Shown: positions 60,840-64,000 of the stretch, one piece after another
Numbering within the stretch: position 1 is the stretch's first letter
Layout of the letters: the number at the start of each line of letters is the position of its first letter
Assembly (NCBI RefSeq): GCF_026104355.1
Contig: NZ_CP110535.1
Location: 1,550,001 to 1,614,000 of the forward strand
Length of the DNA stretch: 64,000 bases
Direction of reading: 5' to 3'
From: Halomonas sp. BDJS001
GTDB taxonomy: Bacteria > Pseudomonadota > Gammaproteobacteria > Pseudomonadales > Halomonadaceae
The notes under the pieces: generated by a model
What the model was told of the DNA's origin: nothing
What the model saw: the letters and a program-made list of their open reading frames with translations, nothing else
Databases searched by the model: none
Program-made: the position numbers and the translations under genes

Positions 60840-62743
60840 TGTCTCACTCATCTGACCTGATTGCTGACGATATCGAAGGCTACCTGAAAGCCCACGAGCA
60901 TAAGGGCTTGCTGCGTTTTATTACCTGCGGCAGCGTCGACGACGGTAAAAGTACCCTGATTGGCCGCTTGCTATTTGAGTCCAAGTTGCTGTTCGAAGAC
61001 CAGTTGGCTTCGATTGAAGCTGATTCGAAAAAATACGGTACCCAGGGCGGCGAGATGGATTTTGCGCTACTGGTAGATGGTTTGGCCGCAGAGCGCGAGC
61101 AGGGCATTACCATCGATGTGGCGTATCGCTTTTTCTCGACCGAGAAGCGCAAGTTTATCGTGGCGGATACCCCAGGGCACGAGCAGTACACTCGCAACAT
61201 GGTAACCGGGGCTTCCACGGCTGATGCGGCTATCCTGATGGTCGATGCCCGCCACGGCATTTTGACCCAAACCCGTCGTCATAGCTTTTTAATGTCGTTA
61301 ATGGGCATGCGCCACGTGGTGGTAGCCATTAATAAGATGGATTTGGTCGACTACTCCAAAGCGCGTTTTGATCAGATTGCTGAAGAGTACCGCGCTTTCG
61401 CCAAGCAACTGGGGCTGGAGAACATCACCTTCATTCCCATGTCGGCGCTGAAGGGCGACAACGTCATTGAGCACAGCGCCAAAATGCCGTGGTACCACGG
61501 CACAACGCTGCTGGGCTACCTGGAAACCGTTGAGCTGGATGCGGAACACCTTCAGCGTTCGCCTTTCCGTATGCCCGTGCAGTGGGTGAACCGCCCCAAT
61601 CTGGATTTCCGTGGTTTTACTGGCATGGTGGCTAGCGGTGTTGTGCGCCCCGGTGACCAAATCCGTGTTCAGCCTTCTGGCAAAACCAGCACTGTCTCGC
61701 GGATTTATACCTTGGATGGTGACTTGGACGAGGCCGTTGCTGGTCAGTCGATTACGCTGCTGTTGGAAGATGAAATCGACATCTCCCGCGGCGATGTAAT
61801 TTCCGGTGTTGACCAGCCAGCCCACACCGCCGACCAGTTTGAAACCACGCTGGTGTGGATGCATGAAGCGCCGCTACTGCCGGGCCGCCCTTACTTGATG
61901 AAGCTGGGCACCCAAACGGTGTCGGCGACTGTCACTGATATCAAGTATCAGGTCAACGTCAATACCCTGGAGCACACGGCGAGTAAGCAGCTTGATCTGA
62001 ACGGTATTGGTATTTGTACCTTGAGCCTTAATCGCTCGGTTGCCTTTGATGCTTACAAAGACAACCACGATACCGGCGGCTTTATTCTGATCGACCGTAT
62101 GACCAACAATACGGTTGGCGCAGGCATGCTCCACTTCGCCTTACGGCGTAGTCAGAATATCCATATGCAACATGTGGATATTGATAAGCAGGCGCGTGCG
62201 CTGGCAAAAGGCCAGAAGCCAGCCGTGCTGTGGTTCACCGGGCTTTCCGGGGCCGGTAAATCGACCATTGCTAACCTGGTTGAGAAGAAGCTCTTCGCCC
62301 ATGGCCAGCACACCTACCTGCTGGATGGTGATAATGTGCGCCACGGCTTGAACCGTGATTTAGGCTTTACCGATGCTGACCGCGTTGAAAATGTGCGTCG
62401 AGTGGCGGAAACCGCCAAGTTAATGGTGGATGCCGGGTTGATTGTGATGTCGGCGTTTATCTCGCCTTTCCGCAGCGAGCGCCAGTTGGCGCGGGATTTG
62501 TTGGAAGCGGGTGAGTTCATCGAAATTTTTGTCGATGCACCGCTGGATGTCGTTGAGGCGCGCGATCCGAAAGGCCTGTATAAAAAGGCCCGCCGTGGTG
62601 AGCTGAAGAACTTTACTGGCATTGATTCTGTCTATGAAGCACCTGAAGCGCCGGATGTGCATTTGAAAACATCCGAAATGGACGCGGAAGCAGCGGCCGA
62701 CGCCGTAATTGCGGCACTGCGCGAACGCGGAATGATCAGTTGA
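60839..62743 (+). CDS. cysNC: Bifunctional sulfate adenylyltransferase subunit 1 / APS kinase
   Basis: The 634-residue CysNC fusion has two parts. CysN occupies about 1-440: GTPase motifs [28 protein letters not shown] and INKMDLVD, with EF-Tu-like barrels. CysC occupies about 455-634: P-loop [32 protein letters not shown] and [13 protein letters not shown]. It powers APS synthesis and phosphorylates APS to PAPS, the donor for sulfotransferases and for assimilatory reduction. The fusion ensures that PAPS is made. No cysH or cysI gene is nearby, so PAPS may feed sulfation. Confidence 0.95.
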   Translation: MSHSSDLIADDIEGYLKAHEHKGLLRFITCGSVDDGKSTLIGRLLFESKLLFEDQLASIEADSKKYGTQGGEMDFALLVDGLAAEREQGITIDVAYRFFSTEKRKFIVADTPGHEQYTRNMVTGASTADAAILMVDARHGILTQTRRHSFLMSLMGMRHVVVAINKMDLVDYSKARFDQIAEEYRAFAKQLGLENITFIPMSALKGDNVIEHSAKMPWYHGTTLLGYLETVELDAEHLQRSPFRMPVQWVNRPNLDFRGFTGMVASGVVRPGDQIRVQPSGKTSTVSRIYTLDGDLDEAVAGQSITLLLEDEIDISRGDVISGVDQPAHTADQFETTLVWMHEAPLLPGRPYLMKLGTQTVSATVTDIKYQVNVNTLEHTASKQLDLNGIGICTLSLNRSVAFDAYKDNHDTGGFILIDRMTNNTVGAGMLHFALRRSQNIHMQHVDIDKQARALAKGQKPAVLWFTGLSGAGKSTIANLVEKKLFAHGQHTYLLDGDNVRHGLNRDLGFTDADRVENVRRVAETAKLMVDAGLIVMSAFISPFRSERQLARDLLEAGEFIEIFVDAPLDVVEARDPKGLYKKARRGELKNFTGIDSVYEAPEAPDVHLKTSEMDAEAAADAVIAALRERGMIS

Positions 62744-62819
62744 TTTGAATGCGCTAGCTGTCAGGTGGTGGCGAGGTTGGCCGCTGCTTGGCAGCTTTTT
62801 TTATGCAAGGAAAAAAGCT

Positions 62820-63608
62820 ATGTCTGCAAACCCAATGTCTGTTATTGATCAAGCCCTGCTGGATGCCGTTGAAGGTATCGCTCGTGAAGCGGGCGATGCG
62901 ATTATGAGCGTTTATGCCCGCGAGTTCAGCGTGGAAGAGAAGGAAGATAAAAGCCCGTTAACCGAGGCTGATAAAGCGGCGCACAACGTTATTGTTCGCG
63001 GCCTGAAGGCGCTTCCGGTGCAGTTTCCGATCCTCTCGGAAGAGGATATTGAGGGGTTTTCCGGTGCCGATGCAGAGGGCCGCTATTGGTTGGTCGACCC
63101 GCTTGATGGCACCAAAGAGTTCATCAAGCGTAACGGTGAATTCACCGTCAATATTGCTTTGATTGAAAACGGTAAGCCCGTGCTCGGCGTGGTGACCGCG
63201 CCTGCGCTAGAGGTGGGTTACGTTGCCGCGCGGGGGCTGGGCGCGTTTAAGGTTGAAGCGGATGGAAGCCGCAAGGCTATTTCCGTGGCAGGCAAGCCGA
63301 AAGCGGGCGTTACCTGGCGGGTAGTGGGGAGCCGTTCGCACCCCAGTCCTGATTTGGCCGCTTGGCTGGAAAAGTTGGGTGAGCACACCATGCTGCCCAT
63401 GGGCAGTTCGTTAAAGCTGTGCATCATTGCCGAAGGTTTTGCCGATGCCTACCCCCGCTTGGGGCCCACCTGCCTATGGGACACCGGCGCCGCCCATGCG
63501 GTAGTGCTCGAAGCAGGCGGTCGCGTAGAAACCCTGGAAGGCACCCCGCTTAGCTACGCCAACCCCAGCGAAAAGCTCAATCCCTATTTTGTGGTGTGGG
63601 GGCATTAA
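62820..63608 (+). CDS. cysQ: 3'(2'),5'-bisphosphate nucleotidase
   Basis: The 262-residue CysQ of the inositol-monophosphatase superfamily hydrolyses PAP, the by-product of sulfotransferases, to AMP and phosphate. It shows DKSPLTEADKAAHNVI, SEEDIEGF, the metal-binding WLVDPLDGTKEFIKRNGEFTVNI (in pieces) and the second site LWDTGAAHAVVLEAGG. ATG 62820 has AAGGA upstream; a longer frame from 62745 adds an unlikely leader. It follows cysNC by about 75 bases. Confidence 0.93.
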   Translation: MSANPMSVIDQALLDAVEGIAREAGDAIMSVYAREFSVEEKEDKSPLTEADKAAHNVIVRGLKALPVQFPILSEEDIEGFSGADAEGRYWLVDPLDGTKEFIKRNGEFTVNIALIENGKPVLGVVTAPALEVGYVAARGLGAFKVEADGSRKAISVAGKPKAGVTWRVVGSRSHPSPDLAAWLEKLGEHTMLPMGSSLKLCIIAEGFADAYPRLGPTCLWDTGAAHAVVLEAGGRVETLEGTPLSYANPSEKLNPYFVVWGH

Positions 63609-63639
63609 GCCAAAGCGCCACCGTTTTTTGTTTTGCCAA

Positions 63640-63712
63640 CCTTCTATATGCATAACGTGCACATGCCCTTGGAATCCCCACCGTCATGTGCCTGCGTGAT
63701 TGAGTAGCGCGT
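63640..63712 (+). repeat. Repeat linker and left end before second IS copy
   Basis: The CATAACGTGCACATGCCC and CCCACCGTCATGTG linker leads to TAGCGCGT (63705-63712), where the IS begins exactly as at 55243. Confidence 0.8.
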
Positions 63713-64000
63713 ATATGGACTCCTCCTCGCTTGCAAGCACAAAAGGTCATAGCGGCACGGTCGACTGCTAGCGTATATCCGGTCTCGTAAAAGATGCCTA
63801 ACGTGTGGGCATCGGACCTTAATGGGCTATTCGCACGCCGGGTACCCGCAGGGTAAACGAGCTTTCATGCTCTACGCGCTACACGGTATGGCCCGGCGTC
63901 GGTTCGACCAGTTCGCCATCTCTCTGTGGTGTTGCAATCGGGGTGGTAGAACACTGGTTAAATGTTTCTGACCACGTCGCCTGCTTACGCCGCGGCAATA
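63713..64000 (-). mobile_element. Second copy of the IS110/IS1111-type IS, cut by the window end
   Basis: The copy begins ATATGGACTCC like the one at 55243, with the same orientation and the same insertion point in the repeat. The non-coding part is nearly identical, differing by small indels (for example CTCTCTGTGG against CTCTCTTGTGG). It includes the same candidate guide sequences at 63852-63881. The transposase is only reached at its last codons. Confidence 0.9.
63985..64000 (-). CDS. 3' end of IS110 transposase, second copy (partial)
   Basis: TAA at 63985-63987 matches the stop of the transposase in the first copy, and the preceding codons encode alanines. Only five codons are inside the window, with an ATT where the first copy has GCT. 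Confidence 0.7.

Overview
The window looks like a chromosome segment of a Gram-negative gammaproteobacterium, most likely Halomonas or a close relative. The housekeeping proteins (Rsd, Mdh, RppH-PtsP, Lgt-ThyA-FolA, CysD-CysNC-CysQ) read as gammaproteobacterial, there are two tandem outer-membrane porins, and the capsule export genes are of the KpsMTDE type. The genus is inference; no rRNA or tRNA gene was seen.

Layout. 1-18.7 kb is conserved core: the anti-sigma factor Rsd, an RND efflux pair on the minus strand, malate dehydrogenase, a HAD phosphatase, rppH-ptsP, an NRDE protein, a kinase-like/receiver hybrid, lgt, thyA-folA, a ProQ-like protein and two paralogous porins. 18.8-33.6 kb begins with a perfect 12-base ops (RfaH recruitment) element, then a capsule export operon (lipoprotein, KpsD-, KpsM-, KpsE- and KpsT-like) broken by repeats, a DUF4258/DUF2283 pair and a metallo-beta-lactamase-fold nuclease. 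The four dTDP-rhamnose genes (rfbB, rfbD, rfbA, rfbC) are interleaved with a four-helix-bundle gene and coiled-coil proteins. 33.7-42 kb is a markedly AT-rich block with sulfotransferases, a sulfotransferase-acetyltransferase-sulfotransferase fusion, a split methyltransferase and a very large glycosyltransferase broken by a one-base frameshift. 42-54.4 kb returns to higher GC with ugd, more glycosyltransferases, another sulfotransferase, a kinase-like protein and phosphoglucomutase. 54.4-57.2 kb is an array of hairpin repeats carrying an IS110/IS1111-type insertion sequence. 57.2-63.6 kb holds an SLC13 transporter, an HTH/transposase-like gene, cysD, cysNC (with fused APS kinase) and cysQ. A second, truncated copy of the IS begins at 63713.

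How it fits together. Pgm, RfbABCD and Ugd would supply dTDP-rhamnose and UDP-glucuronate; the glycosyltransferases would build a polymer; Kps proteins would export it. Four sulfotransferase-like domains and an adjacent set of genes for making the sulfate donor PAPS (CysDNC) and clearing its by-product PAP (CysQ) suggest a sulfated capsular polysaccharide.

The window is unusually rich in small repeats: (i) a ~165 bp hairpin element with 13 bp terminal inverted repeats; (ii) tracts of a degenerate 7-mer ending in TCAC that sit against gene starts and stops and even inside rfbB and rfbD in frame; (iii) an 80-106 bp element with GCCACGGA/TCCGTGGC ends. The IS inserts at one defined point of repeat (i), and its long non-coding end carries sequences that match both sides of that target, as expected of a bridge RNA.
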